Origin: Candidatus Poribacteria bacterium
GTDB lineage: Bacteria > Poribacteria > WGA-4E > WGA-3G
Assembly (NCBI GenBank): GCA_022827185.1
Contig: JAJDTM010000003.1
Span: 1 to 64,000, forward strand
Direction: 5' to 3'
DNA length: 64,000 nucleotides
A program made the position numbers and the translations under genes. Below are positions 44,406 through 53,345 of this stretch, in pieces. Within the stretch, counting starts at the first letter, position 1. The number at the start of each line of letters is the position of its first letter. The notes beneath the pieces were generated by a model. The model searched no databases. It was not told the DNA's origin and saw only the letters and a list, made by a program, of their open reading frames with translations.

Positions 44406-45605
44406 ATGCAAGACAACACACGAATCCTAAGTCCAGAGTTAGAAGAGATGCAAGTCTATGGAGAGACGCGAGTCGGATGGGATGCACACACACCTGTCAA
44501 TGAAACCGTTGATGCGGACGGAAACGTTCCGCCCGGCAATAGAGGCTTCGGTGTCGCAGATCCGAACTCGCCGAAACGCCGGGTCTACGACGATCCAGAA
44601 GTCGAAGCACTCCGCGAAAAATTACGCGAACATAACGGTATCCGTGGACTCGAAATCTGTGATCCGCATGAAGTCAAGAGAATCGCTCGTATTTTCCATC
44701 GGGATGGGTTCGTTGTCGTGCGCGACCTGCTCAATCCTGAGCAACTCGCTCGTTGGAGAGACGGGTGCGCTGAGGCATTGCGCGATATTCTATCAGTCCC
44801 CGGTGAAGGCGACAGAAAATACGTAAGCGAAACAGGAAGGCTGCCACACCGATATAGCTACGGTACATCATCTGCTTCAAGACAGATGCTGCATCACCCC
44901 GCTTGGGCAAGTATGATTGACCTACCGACAACCACGCCAATTGTCACAGAGATTTTCGGGGGTTCAGATTACCGAGTGTGGGGTTCAGGTGGCGATCTCT
45001 GTCTCCCGGGCGCGATTGAGTATCAACATCTGCATCTTGACGGTAGAGATCCACAGCACCTTTCGGATGCACGTATTGCGCAAGCGGAGCGACTCGACCT
45101 TCAACTCCATAGAGACAGCAACGGGAAACTCGATGTCCCCTCACAAAAACTGATTATGGAGATGACACCACCGATGGTCACTATCAACTTCATCATGTGT
45201 GATCTCACTTGGGAAAACGGACCGATCCGACAGATTCCGGGAACACATACGCTGCAACAGAATCCGCCGCCTCCGGGTGACGAACCGGATTGGATGAAAC
45301 ATTCAACACTCGTCGGTGCGACTGCCGGTTCCGGCGTATTCCGAGATAACCGCGCATGGCACGGTGCAACACCGAACCTGTCAAAGGAAATCCGGGCACT
45401 GCCAAACGTTGAGTATGCACCGCCGTGGCGTACACAGCACGGTTTCAGTCGGATTATGCCACACGAAATCTGGGAGACCTTAACACCATTTGGTCAGAAA
45501 TTGTGCGACTGGATCAAGGCGGAACCGGGGGTCTGCCCCCCAGGTGCAGGCGTTATGCACCCACTCGCAAGTCAACGCGAAGCCGCAAAGAAAGCAAACA
45601 ATTAG
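44406..45605 (+). CDS. Phytanoyl-CoA dioxygenase family protein
   Basis: 399 residues after an AAGGAG site. Iron-binding His-x-Asp in YQHLHLDGRD near 202 and distal His in NRAWHGATPN near 318, followed by Arg. RIFHRDGFVVVRDLL near 98 is the usual start of the catalytic jelly roll. The first 80 residues form an extra segment. Precedes two Gfo/Idh genes in the same direction (13 bases to the first), so a joint catabolic or modification pathway is likely. Confidence 0.85.
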   Translation: MQDNTRILSPELEEMQVYGETRVGWDAHTPVNETVDADGNVPPGNRGFGVADPNSPKRRVYDDPEVEALREKLREHNGIRGLEICDPHEVKRIARIFHRDGFVVVRDLLNPEQLARWRDGCAEALRDILSVPGEGDRKYVSETGRLPHRYSYGTSSASRQMLHHPAWASMIDLPTTTPIVTEIFGGSDYRVWGSGGDLCLPGAIEYQHLHLDGRDPQHLSDARIAQAERLDLQLHRDSNGKLDVPSQKLIMEMTPPMVTINFIMCDLTWENGPIRQIPGTHTLQQNPPPPGDEPDWMKHSTLVGATAGSGVFRDNRAWHGATPNLSKEIRALPNVEYAPPWRTQHGFSRIMPHEIWETLTPFGQKLCDWIKAEPGVCPPGAGVMHPLASQREAAKKANN

Positions 45606-45618
45606 GAGGAGACAAGAG

Positions 45619-46659
45619 ATGTTAAACTGGGGTGTTATGGGGGCAGGCGGTATCGCTTATGTATTCTGTAACGGCATGCGTTTTACAGATACAGGACAGA
45701 TCCTCGCCGTCGCGAGTCGCACACAAGAACGTATTGACAGACTTGCTAACGATTTCGATATCCCTCGCCGATACAACGACTACGCCGAGTTGTTGACAGA
45801 TGACGATATTGACGCTGTTTATATCGCGACGATTCACCCGCTGCATGCGGAGTGGGCGGTAAAATGTGCGGAAGCGGGAAAACATCTACTGGTTGAAAAA
45901 CCGATTAGCATGAATCACGGCGAAGCCGCTGCGATGGTGAACGCTGCACGCGAAAACGATGTTTTCCTCATGGAAGCCTTTATGTATCGGTGCCATCCGC
46001 AGATCGCTAAAATGGTTGAGCTGATACAAGCGGGTGCCATCGGTGATGTCCAAATGATCCGTGCGACTTTCGGTTATCGTTCAGGTTTTAACCCACAGAG
46101 CCGTCTCTACAACCGCGAAATGGGGGGTGGTGGTATCCTTGACATCGGGTGTTATACAGCGTCGATGTCTCGGAAAGTCGCAGGTGCGGCGGCGAATGAA
46201 CTCTTTCTGAACCCGATCTCTGTAAAAGGGAACGGAAAGACCGGTCCGACAGGTGTTGACCATATCGCTGCGGCAACCCTGAAATTTGAGAACGACATTA
46301 TCGCCGAGATCATTTGTGCCGTTGAATGCAATTATGGAAGTAACGTCGTTATTTACGGCACAGAAGGGACGCTAACGATTCCGAATCCGTGGCTGCCATC
46401 ATCGCCTTGTCGCGGTGCAAGAGAACCTCTACCACTGGATACAACCTTCCCAGCGACGCAGCTGATTGTTCAATCGTCCCAAAGTCGCGAGACGACTGAA
46501 GTGACGATACCTGTTGATAGGGATCTGTTTACTTATGAAGCCGACACAGTCGCAATACATATCGCTGACCGACAGGCACCGGCGATGTCTTGGGCGGATA
46601 CGCTTGGCAACATGCAGCTGCTGGATGCTTGGCGCGAAGAGGTGGGTGTTGTTCAGTAA
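45619..46659 (+). CDS. Gfo/Idh/MocA-family oxidoreductase
   Basis: 346 residues from ATG 45619, which follows AGGAGG. NAD(P)-binding GAGGIA near 8-13, then the EKP motif (HLLVEKPISMN) near 93 and GGGILDIGCYTAS near 172 with the Asp/His-type dyad region. Most like glucose-fructose oxidoreductase or dimeric dihydrodiol/xylose dehydrogenase relatives. Second in the run with the PhyH-like gene. Confidence 0.9.
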   Translation: MLNWGVMGAGGIAYVFCNGMRFTDTGQILAVASRTQERIDRLANDFDIPRRYNDYAELLTDDDIDAVYIATIHPLHAEWAVKCAEAGKHLLVEKPISMNHGEAAAMVNAARENDVFLMEAFMYRCHPQIAKMVELIQAGAIGDVQMIRATFGYRSGFNPQSRLYNREMGGGGILDIGCYTASMSRKVAGAAANELFLNPISVKGNGKTGPTGVDHIAAATLKFENDIIAEIICAVECNYGSNVVIYGTEGTLTIPNPWLPSSPCRGAREPLPLDTTFPATQLIVQSSQSRETTEVTIPVDRDLFTYEADTVAIHIADRQAPAMSWADTLGNMQLLDAWREEVGVVQ

Positions 46660-46706
46660 CATACATTGAAAAATATGTATGCCTCAAGTGTAGAAGGAAT
46701 CAAGAA

Positions 46707-47921
46707 ATGCGGAAAGCCAAAATTGCGTCAGTAGGTTGTGGCTGGGTGGCAAGACGTTGGCATCTGCCAACAATTGCTGAGTTGACGAAAAGAGGCGATT
46801 TGGATTACGTCGCTGTGTGTGATGCAGACGCAGATACCGCTCGCGAAGTCGGTGCGGAATACGGTCTCCCGTATTACACAGATGTCGAGCAGATGCTTGA
46901 GAAACACAGCGATATTGATGTCGTAGACATCAGCACCGGCGATTATACACACCACCCACTTGCGAAGATAGTCGCTGCACACAAGATGCACCCCATCGTC
47001 GAAAAGCCGATGGCACCAACCCTTGTCTGCTGTGATGTGATCGTGGAAAGCTGCAGGAAAAACGGTGTCCATTTTGAGGTCGCCGAAAACTATTTCCGCA
47101 TGCCGGGAGATCGGATCATTATCAAATTGATTCAGGAAGGCGTGCTTGGTGATATTATGCGGGTCCACTTTATCGAACCGTTTGGACACACGCGATTTGC
47201 GCACGGTTCCGGTAAACCGCGCGGCATAGCATCACCTGTATCAACGTTTGGTTCCCACTCTGGTGTCTGTATCGACATGGGGGTACACCGGATGTCTCAA
47301 ATCCGATGCTATGCCCAAAGCGAACCGAAAACGATCGTCGGAACCACCAAACAGTTTGTGCCGGGTTCCGACAAAGTGTACGAAGATTGGGGACACGCGC
47401 TGATTGATTTTGAAAGCGGTGCCGTCGGGATTTATGAGACCTCTCAAGTCGGAGAGGAGAGAATCAAGTACAGACAGATCATGGGAACAAAAGGCGTGAT
47501 AACGGATACCGATTATTGGACATCAGATTTTCCGCTCCGCGCCCTCGTCAACGGTGAAATGCAGGATATTCCGATTGAGAAGGAACAGCACCGAGTTGAT
47601 GGTGTAGAGGTCCTTTCGAGGATCGTCGTTCATACCGACCCACCGATTGTCTATGAGAACCCATTCAGAACGTACGCAATAGATGAATGGAACGTCGGGA
47701 CTGCTGAGGAGATTATGAGTATCGCGAGGGCAGCGGTCACAGGGAAAGCCCCGGAGTATGGCATGGGCGGTCGGAAAGATGTAGAGATGTGTATCGCCTT
47801 ATACGAATCTTCGCGTTCAGGAATGATGCCCGTAACGCTTCCGATAACGGAAACGACTGTTTACGAACAGATGATCCACGACGAATTTTATCAAAAATTC
47901 GGTCATGCTATTGACGCGTAG
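46707..47921 (+). CDS. Gfo/Idh/MocA-family oxidoreductase
   Basis: 404 residues from ATG 46707 after AAGGA. Rossmann SVGCGWVARRWHLPTI near 8, EKPMAPT near 93 and the C-terminal sugar-handling half with HSGVCIDMGVHRMSQ near 190. Paralogous in fold with 45619-46659 but not close in sequence. The 47-base gap to it suggests one transcript. Substrate unknown. Confidence 0.88.
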   Translation: MRKAKIASVGCGWVARRWHLPTIAELTKRGDLDYVAVCDADADTAREVGAEYGLPYYTDVEQMLEKHSDIDVVDISTGDYTHHPLAKIVAAHKMHPIVEKPMAPTLVCCDVIVESCRKNGVHFEVAENYFRMPGDRIIIKLIQEGVLGDIMRVHFIEPFGHTRFAHGSGKPRGIASPVSTFGSHSGVCIDMGVHRMSQIRCYAQSEPKTIVGTTKQFVPGSDKVYEDWGHALIDFESGAVGIYETSQVGEERIKYRQIMGTKGVITDTDYWTSDFPLRALVNGEMQDIPIEKEQHRVDGVEVLSRIVVHTDPPIVYENPFRTYAIDEWNVGTAEEIMSIARAAVTGKAPEYGMGGRKDVEMCIALYESSRSGMMPVTLPITETTVYEQMIHDEFYQKFGHAIDA

Positions 47922-47993
47922 AAATATTATCCACAGGACCTATCTTTCCAATCTGCCGAAGCTCCAACCTATTGAGTTGTGCTGCAAAAAATC

Positions 47994-48022
47994 TTGCAAG
48001 TTTTTCCAATTGATTGTATACT
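47994..48022 (+). promoter_or_regulatory. Promoter for aroQ
   Basis: TTGCAA (47994-47999), 17-base spacer, TATACT (48017-48022), 43 bases before the ATG. Confidence 0.65.
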
Positions 48023-48065
48023 GCTTATGGCAGAGGCAATATTCTACGAAAAAAGGAACACTTGC

Positions 48066-48524
48066 ATGAACATCCTCGTCCTACACGGACCGAATCTACA
48101 TCTCTTGGGAAAGCGTCAACCGGAGATTTATGGACACGAAACTTTGGCAGATATTAATACGATGCTTGACCAACACGCTGCAGCGTCGTCCCACCCGATT
48201 GTCCTGAAAATGTTTCAATCTAACCACGAAGGTGAACTCGTCTCCATCATCGGTGACCATATCGACTGGGCAGATGGTATTCTGATTAACCCTGCAGCCT
48301 ATACACATACGAGCGTCGCTATCAGAGACGCGCTCTCTACCGTCGCACTGCCCGTTATTGAGATTCATCTTTCTAATATCTACGCCCGCGAGGAATTTCG
48401 GCATCACTCGTATATCTCGGCGATCGCGGTTGGCGTGATTGGTGGTTTCGGATCCCATAGTTACAAACTGGCACTTGAAGCAATGATTCATATCCTGCAA
48501 TTGAAAATGGAACCGTCAGTATAG
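48066..48524 (+). CDS. aroQ: Type II 3-dehydroquinate dehydratase
   Basis: 152 residues from ATG 48066 with AAAAAGGAA upstream. Signatures of the type II enzyme: [16 protein letters not shown] with catalytic Tyr22, [25 protein letters not shown] and [20 protein letters not shown]. It dehydrates 3-dehydroquinate to 3-dehydroshikimate. It stands alone; aroA is 29 kb away. Confidence 0.95.
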   Translation: MNILVLHGPNLHLLGKRQPEIYGHETLADINTMLDQHAAASSHPIVLKMFQSNHEGELVSIIGDHIDWADGILINPAAYTHTSVAIRDALSTVALPVIEIHLSNIYAREEFRHHSYISAIAVGVIGGFGSHSYKLALEAMIHILQLKMEPSV

Positions 48525-48566
48525 CACTTTGAGTAAGCATATCTTATGGAATTATAACACACAATG

Positions 48567-48635
48567 GGACTTACGCAAAAAGCAGTAATTTCAGTAATTT
48601 TAACCCCCTAAATCCCCCTTATCAGGGGGATTTTA
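48567..48635. repeat. MITE end joined to a CCCCCTAAATCC palindrome
   Basis: GGGACTTACGCA at about 48567, then AGTAATTTCAGTAATTTTAA, then AACCCCCTAAATCCCCC through TATCAGGGGGATTTTAA ending near 48635. Same order of parts as the block at 15519-15632. Confidence 0.6.
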
Positions 48636-48684
48636 AAAGGGATACGTAGCTCCTAACATAATTTGGAATACAAGGAATCTCCCT

Positions 48685-49830
48685 ATGGCAGAAAACCGAT
48701 TTATACCGTTTAGTCGTCCTTGGATTGATGATACCGAAATCGAAGCCGTTAGCCAAGTGCTCGCTTCCAAATGGATTAGCACGGGAAACAGAGTCCGAGA
48801 ATTTGAACGTGCTTTTGCTGAGTATCTCGGCGTTAAGCACGCGATTGCCGTCAGTTCTTGCACTGCAGCGTTGCATCTGAGTCTCGTCGTAGCCGAAATC
48901 GGTAGTGGCGACGAAGTCATCACGACGCCTTATACTTTCACCGCGACTGCCGAGGCGATCCGATATGTCGGTGCGAAACCTGTTTTTGTGGATATCCATC
49001 CCGATACATTGAACATTGACACAAGCAAAATTGAGCAGGCGATAACGTCTCGCACGAAGGCGATACTCCCGGTTCATATCGCGGGTATCCCGTGTGATAT
49101 GGATGCGCTGCGGGACATAAGTCAAAACCACAATCTCATGCTTATCGATGACGCTGCGCACGCTATTCCTGTTGAATACAAAGGACAACACATCGGTGCT
49201 ATCGGTGACCTGTCCGCCTTTAGTTTTTATGCGAATAAAAACCTCACGACGGCGGAAGGTGGTATGATTACCACCAACAGCGACGCATTCGCCAAGCCGC
49301 TCCGCACAATGCGACTTCACGGGATCAACAAGGACGCTTGGGCGCGTCAATCGCAACGCAATATTTGGCGTTACGACATTGCGACTGAGGGGTATAAATA
49401 TAACATGACCGATATTCAAGCGGCGATGGGGTTGTGTCAACTCATGAAACTTAACAAGCAACATGAACGTCGCCGAAATTTTGCGCAGATCTATCAAACA
49501 GAACTGGCAAAATTCCCACAGATTCGCACGCCTGTGTCACCGGATAACCCTCGCGAACACGCGTGGCATCTCTACATCATCCAACTCCAGACTGGCAATC
49601 GAGACGCATTTGTGGAAGCCTTGAGCGAGGCGAATATTGAATGCAGTGTTCACTATATCCCGTTACATCTCTTCGATTTTTATCAGGATCAATACGGCTA
49701 CCGTGTCGGCGATTTCCCGTGTGCTGAGGCGGCATTTGAAGGCGTTGTGAGTCTCCCACTCCATCCCGGATTAACCGAAGAGGAGATTCACATCGTAATT
49801 GATGAAATAGGAAAGCTTTTGGATTCATAA
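48685..49830 (+). CDS. DegT/DnrJ/EryC1/StrS-family aminotransferase
   Basis: 381 residues after AAGGA. PLP-dependent sugar aminotransferase: Lys of the internal aldimine in FSFYANKNLTTAEGGM near 186, IDDAAHA near 153 with the Asp that contacts the pyridine ring, and PFSRPWIDDTEIEAV at the start. These add an amino group to nucleotide-linked keto-sugars for surface glycans. No other sugar-nucleotide genes adjoin. Confidence 0.92.
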   Translation: MAENRFIPFSRPWIDDTEIEAVSQVLASKWISTGNRVREFERAFAEYLGVKHAIAVSSCTAALHLSLVVAEIGSGDEVITTPYTFTATAEAIRYVGAKPVFVDIHPDTLNIDTSKIEQAITSRTKAILPVHIAGIPCDMDALRDISQNHNLMLIDDAAHAIPVEYKGQHIGAIGDLSAFSFYANKNLTTAEGGMITTNSDAFAKPLRTMRLHGINKDAWARQSQRNIWRYDIATEGYKYNMTDIQAAMGLCQLMKLNKQHERRRNFAQIYQTELAKFPQIRTPVSPDNPREHAWHLYIIQLQTGNRDAFVEALSEANIECSVHYIPLHLFDFYQDQYGYRVGDFPCAEAAFEGVVSLPLHPGLTEEEIHIVIDEIGKLLDS

Positions 49831-49946
49831 TCACGTCCCGGAAACTAAAGAACGGGCAATCAATTGCCCTACTACAAACCAACTGCAACGGCAATCAATT
49901 GCCCTACTACAAACGGACTTTGGGTTCATAATTACGCCCCAGGAAC
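49817..49946. repeat. Small duplicated block at the 3' end of the aminotransferase gene
   Basis: The last codons and following bases (TTTTGGATTCATAATCACGT at 49817 on) recur imperfectly at 49918-49946 (CTTTGGGTTCATAATTACGC on). Between them GGGCAATCAATTGCCC plus TACTACAAAC occurs twice (49854-49879 and 49890-49914); its core GGGCAAT-CA-ATTGCCC is a palindrome. Confidence 0.65.
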
Positions 49947-50017
49947 CCTCAGTGGATACTGCCGTTCAATATACGGTAAGACGGATGATACAGACATAAC
50001 ACCACTTCAGCAAGAAG

Positions 50018-50584
50018 ATGGACACACCTAATCCAGCGAACCCTATCCTCTATCAAATCATCCCCAGCGAAGTCTGTTTCTCATGTGATGTCTGCTGCCG
50101 CTTCTTAGAGGCAGACAGTCCACTCGCGCCGATTTTCACCGAGACAGAGAGACAGAAAGCCGTAGCACACGGTATTAATCCTATGCTGTTTCGTCCGCAA
50201 GCAGACGGAAAAAGCGTGCAAATCCGACTCAAACGTCATAAAGATTTCTATATCTGTCCCTTTTTTGAGCCAGAGACAAGCCACTGCACCATCTATCCGA
50301 TGCGTCCGCTTGACTGCCAACTCTATCCGTTCGCTCTCATGTTCAGTGAGGACCGGAGTGAGGTTGTACTCGGCGTGGATACCCTCTGCCCGTTCGGTGA
50401 GAAATATCTCGAAACGGAAGCATTCCAGCGACACATCTGCGATGTTATCGATTACGTCGAGTCCGAAGCGGTTACCGCGCAGATCGCTGCCAATTGGAGT
50501 CTCATCGGTGATTACCAAGAGACGGTGATAATCGTCCATACTTTAGCACAGTTGACAGATGCAACTTCAGCCACTTACGCTTAA
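50018..50584 (+). CDS. YkgJ-family Cys-cluster protein
   Basis: 188 residues. The N-terminal CFSCDVCC cluster (near 20-27) with CPFFEPETSHCTIYPMRPLDC near 78-98 is the YkgJ/UPF0153 metal- or Fe-S-binding signature. The family's role is poorly known. No convincing ribosome site before ATG 50018. Its stop overlaps the next gene by 26 bases and it starts the three-gene run 50018-52217. Confidence 0.85.
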   Translation: MDTPNPANPILYQIIPSEVCFSCDVCCRFLEADSPLAPIFTETERQKAVAHGINPMLFRPQADGKSVQIRLKRHKDFYICPFFEPETSHCTIYPMRPLDCQLYPFALMFSEDRSEVVLGVDTLCPFGEKYLETEAFQRHICDVIDYVESEAVTAQIAANWSLIGDYQETVIIVHTLAQLTDATSATYA

Positions 50585-51476
50585 CGACAAACCGATTTTT
50601 GACGCGCACGCACATCGGAGTTGTACGCGTTTGTCTCACTATGCCTTCACACCGCTCTATGTCTGGCGAGAACATTTTCAGTTTTATTGGACACTGCTGG
50701 CAGATTACTTATGTATTTTCGCAAAACAGGGGGATGACTACTTCATGCCGATTTTGCCGATGCCGTGTGAGACCGACGATCGCGTCTATCTAAATGTTAT
50801 TCGCCAAGCCTATCAATTTATGTTAGCATCCAGTCGGAATCCACACATTGCTCGCATCGAAAACGTGCCACGAGAGACGATTGCTTTCTTTGAAAAGAAT
50901 GGATTCTGTGCCACTTTAAAGGAGACGGAATACCTCTACGAAACCGAGGTGCTCGTGGGACTGAGAGGGGATCGCTACAAGCAGCAACGCCACGCTTACA
51001 ATGCCTTTGTAGCAGAACATCCTGCAGCAAAATTGCGTCCGTATACGCCAGTGGATCAGGATGCTTGTCTTGCACTTTATGACAGATGGCACGAGACGCG
51101 ATCGCAGAAATATGACGATCCAATCTACAGCGCAATGCTCGATGATTCATGGTCGGCACACCGGATTGGGGTTTCACACGCGGAGGCACTTGAACTCCTC
51201 GGCAGGGTTGTCCGTATTGACGGAGAAATCAAGGGTTATACCTTTGGCTATCCACTGAATGCGGATACCTTCTGCGTAATATTCGAGATCACTGACCTCA
51301 GCATAAAGGGACTCGCGCAGTTTATCTACCGAGAATTCTGTAAGGAACTGATGGATACTTACAGATGGATTAACGCCATGGACGATTCAGGATTAGAGAA
51401 CCTAAAGCGCGTCAAACACGCCTACCATCCTATAGAACTGATTCCATCCTATAACGTGCTGAGTCTGGCGCATTGA
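50559..51476 (+). CDS. DUF2156-type (lysyl-phosphatidylglycerol synthase C-terminal-like) protein
   Basis: 305 residues. It starts inside the YkgJ gene. The GNAT-like double fold is seen: YVWREHFQFYWTLLADYLCIF near 35 and GRVVRIDGEIKGYTFGYPLN near 214 with FRDWINAMDDSGLENL-type end (YRWINAMDDSGLENLKRVKHAYHPI). This is the DUF2156/LPG-synthase C-terminal family without the membrane part. It may transfer an acyl or aminoacyl group. Function not assigned. Confidence 0.8.
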   Translation: MQLQPLTLNDKPIFDAHAHRSCTRLSHYAFTPLYVWREHFQFYWTLLADYLCIFAKQGDDYFMPILPMPCETDDRVYLNVIRQAYQFMLASSRNPHIARIENVPRETIAFFEKNGFCATLKETEYLYETEVLVGLRGDRYKQQRHAYNAFVAEHPAAKLRPYTPVDQDACLALYDRWHETRSQKYDDPIYSAMLDDSWSAHRIGVSHAEALELLGRVVRIDGEIKGYTFGYPLNADTFCVIFEITDLSIKGLAQFIYREFCKELMDTYRWINAMDDSGLENLKRVKHAYHPIELIPSYNVLSLAH

Positions 51477-51491
51477 ACATACGGTAAAATT

Positions 51492-52217
51492 ATGAAATCA
51501 GTACTTATTTTTCTCAACGGCTACTATGACACACGGCATCTCGATTTTTACCGCCAAGAGATTGTAACCGCGGTGGAAAACGGTTCGCCACTCATCTGTG
51601 CTGATGGTGGGATACGTATATTTGACGAACTAAATCGGTGTGGTGAGATGCCGCTCGTTCCAGATGTGCTGATCGGGGATATGGACTCGGTGCCGAATCG
51701 GGGTGACAACCCCCTCCTACAAGCAAAACAGATCGTTCAAGAGTGGGTTGGGAAGACAGACAAAGACTATACCGATGGGCAGCTCGCTGTGGATTACGCG
51801 TTGGAAGCATACGGATGCCGACATATCATCATCTATGGCGGGTTACCGCGTCCAGAGGTGTATGAGACAGATCAGTTTCTTGGCAATCTAAAACTGATGC
51901 GTTTCGGGCATTATCGCCTGTCCGCAGACGAGAATTACAAAGCCGAAATGCGAGACCCGAAGCAGACGATCCACTATGTCTTATCAACCGTGCGGTTAAC
52001 CCGAAAAAACAGTGGATTGCAACGCGTCTCGCTCATCGCTGAAGCCGATAACGTCGTTGTGGAAAAGAGTGAAAACCTGCGTTGGGACTTAGCATCGTTA
52101 CACATTCATCCCGCCCTAACAAACGCGCTCCGCAACGAGTTTGTGGTAGGTGCAGAATGGGCAACGATCCGATTGACAGATGGGTCTGATTCGGTTTATG
52201 TGATTCATAACTGGTGA
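51492..52217 (+). CDS. Thiamine pyrophosphokinase
   Basis: 241 residues. ICADGG near 35-40, VLIGDMDS near 60-67, and KTDKDYTDGQLAVDYAL near 88 are the ATP and magnesium motifs of thiamine pyrophosphokinases. The enzyme makes the cofactor thiamine diphosphate from thiamine and ATP. In the window it stands with YkgJ and DUF2156 genes 15 bases apart from the latter. Its 3' end overlaps the convergent threonine dehydratase by 13 bases. Confidence 0.87.
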   Translation: MKSVLIFLNGYYDTRHLDFYRQEIVTAVENGSPLICADGGIRIFDELNRCGEMPLVPDVLIGDMDSVPNRGDNPLLQAKQIVQEWVGKTDKDYTDGQLAVDYALEAYGCRHIIIYGGLPRPEVYETDQFLGNLKLMRFGHYRLSADENYKAEMRDPKQTIHYVLSTVRLTRKNSGLQRVSLIAEADNVVVEKSENLRWDLASLHIHPALTNALRNEFVVGAEWATIRLTDGSDSVYVIHNW

Positions 52218-53170
52218 GCCATGACTTTCTTGAGCGTCTCCGTGTCCAGATTCGCGCCGCTCATCACCATCACCACGTTTTTTCCCGCCAATGTAGCTGT
52301 GAGTTTATGCGCAGCTGCGATCGGTGCCGCGCCTGCGCCTTCTGCCAAGTTATGCGTCCACCGCAACGCCAAACGGATGCCTTCCACAATTTCTGCCTCG
52401 CTGAGTAGCACCATGTCGTGGATGCCTTTCTGGATAATAGAAAACGGCAGCGGGAACGGCACACGTGTCGCAAGTCCATCTGCAATGGTATCGCAAGAAT
52501 CGGTCTCTACCGTGTGTCCTGCTTTCCATGAGCGATAGATTGCGGCGGCATTTTCGGCTTGCACCCCGATGACCTTAACATTAGGATTGATCGCTTTCGC
52601 AACGGTAATCGCGCCGCAACAACCGCTGCCACCACCGATTGGCACGATAATCGCATCTACATTCGGAAGACTTTCAAAGATCTCAAGTGAATAGGTACCA
52701 ACACCGTGAAAGAGTCCGGGTTCCATGCACGGGTGAACGTAGTAAAGCCCGCGTTCGGCTTCGAGTTTCTCACACAAAGCACGTGCCTCATCAAAATCGG
52801 CACCGTGTTCGATGAGTTCCGCACCGAACGCTTGCATCGCACTATTCTTTTCAGGGTTATTTCCGCGTGGCACCACAACGGTAGTCTTGACACCATACTG
52901 TGATGCTGCGTAGGCGATGGACTGCCCATGATTCCCACGCGTCGCCGTAATAATGCCTTTTTCACGTTGTGCCTGCGGTAGGTGATGCATGAAATTCAGC
53001 CCACCGCGCACTTTAAAACTACCTGTTGGGTTATGATTTTCGTGTTTGACGTATGCTTGAAATCCGAGTCGCTCGGACAATTCTGGATAGTGAATTAGGG
53101 GTGTAGATTTTAGAAACCGCGTCACGATCTGTCTCGCGGCAATGATGTCTTGAAATGTAAGCGTTCCCAT
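52205..53170 (-). CDS. Threonine/serine dehydratase (PLP)
   Basis: 321 residues. PLP Lys53 in TGSFKVRGG, the phosphate-binding GGGSGCCG near 186-193, and the RGNHGQSIAYAA loop near 78-89. This is the catabolic type without a regulatory ACT domain (short length). It deaminates threonine or serine to a 2-oxo acid. AAGGA site not clear; ATG 53170 chosen as the only good start. Confidence 0.9.
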   Translation of the reverse strand: MGTLTFQDIIAARQIVTRFLKSTPLIHYPELSERLGFQAYVKHENHNPTGSFKVRGGLNFMHHLPQAQREKGIITATRGNHGQSIAYAASQYGVKTTVVVPRGNNPEKNSAMQAFGAELIEHGADFDEARALCEKLEAERGLYYVHPCMEPGLFHGVGTYSLEIFESLPNVDAIIVPIGGGSGCCGAITVAKAINPNVKVIGVQAENAAAIYRSWKAGHTVETDSCDTIADGLATRVPFPLPFSIIQKGIHDMVLLSEAEIVEGIRLALRWTHNLAEGAGAAPIAAAHKLTATLAGKNVVMVMSGANLDTETLKKVMAHQL

Positions 53171-53205
53171 TTTATTCCTTTAGTATAGTTGTCAGTACAA
53201 AGATC

Positions 53206-53220
53206 GCGAGCACAGCTCGC
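53206..53220. repeat. GCGAGC hairpin
   Basis: GCGAGC-ACA-GCTCGC, followed by TCCTACAATA. Lies in the gap between the divergent genes. Confidence 0.4.
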
Positions 53221-53272
53221 TCCTACAATAAGAGGCATGTGAAGATGACGAAAAATAGTATCTTGCAAACGC

Positions 53273-53301
53273 AAGGAATCCATGCTAATATGATAACATG
53301 T
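53273..53301 (+). promoter_or_regulatory. Promoter for the 53346 gene
   Basis: TTGCAA (53273-53278), 17-base spacer, TAATAT (53296-53301). Confidence 0.5.
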
Positions 53302-53345
53302 TTTAAGCAGATATATCAAAATTAATCGTATAGAAAGGGAAATCT

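Noticed and set aside
45490..45618. 43-residue extension of the Gfo/Idh gene into the PhyH-like gene
   Set aside because: ATG 45619 has an AGGAGG site and the Rossmann motif begins right after it.
48622..49497. 291-codon minus-strand frame antisense to the DegT aminotransferase
   Set aside because: Shadow of a well-supported gene with PLP-binding Lys; no ribosome site.
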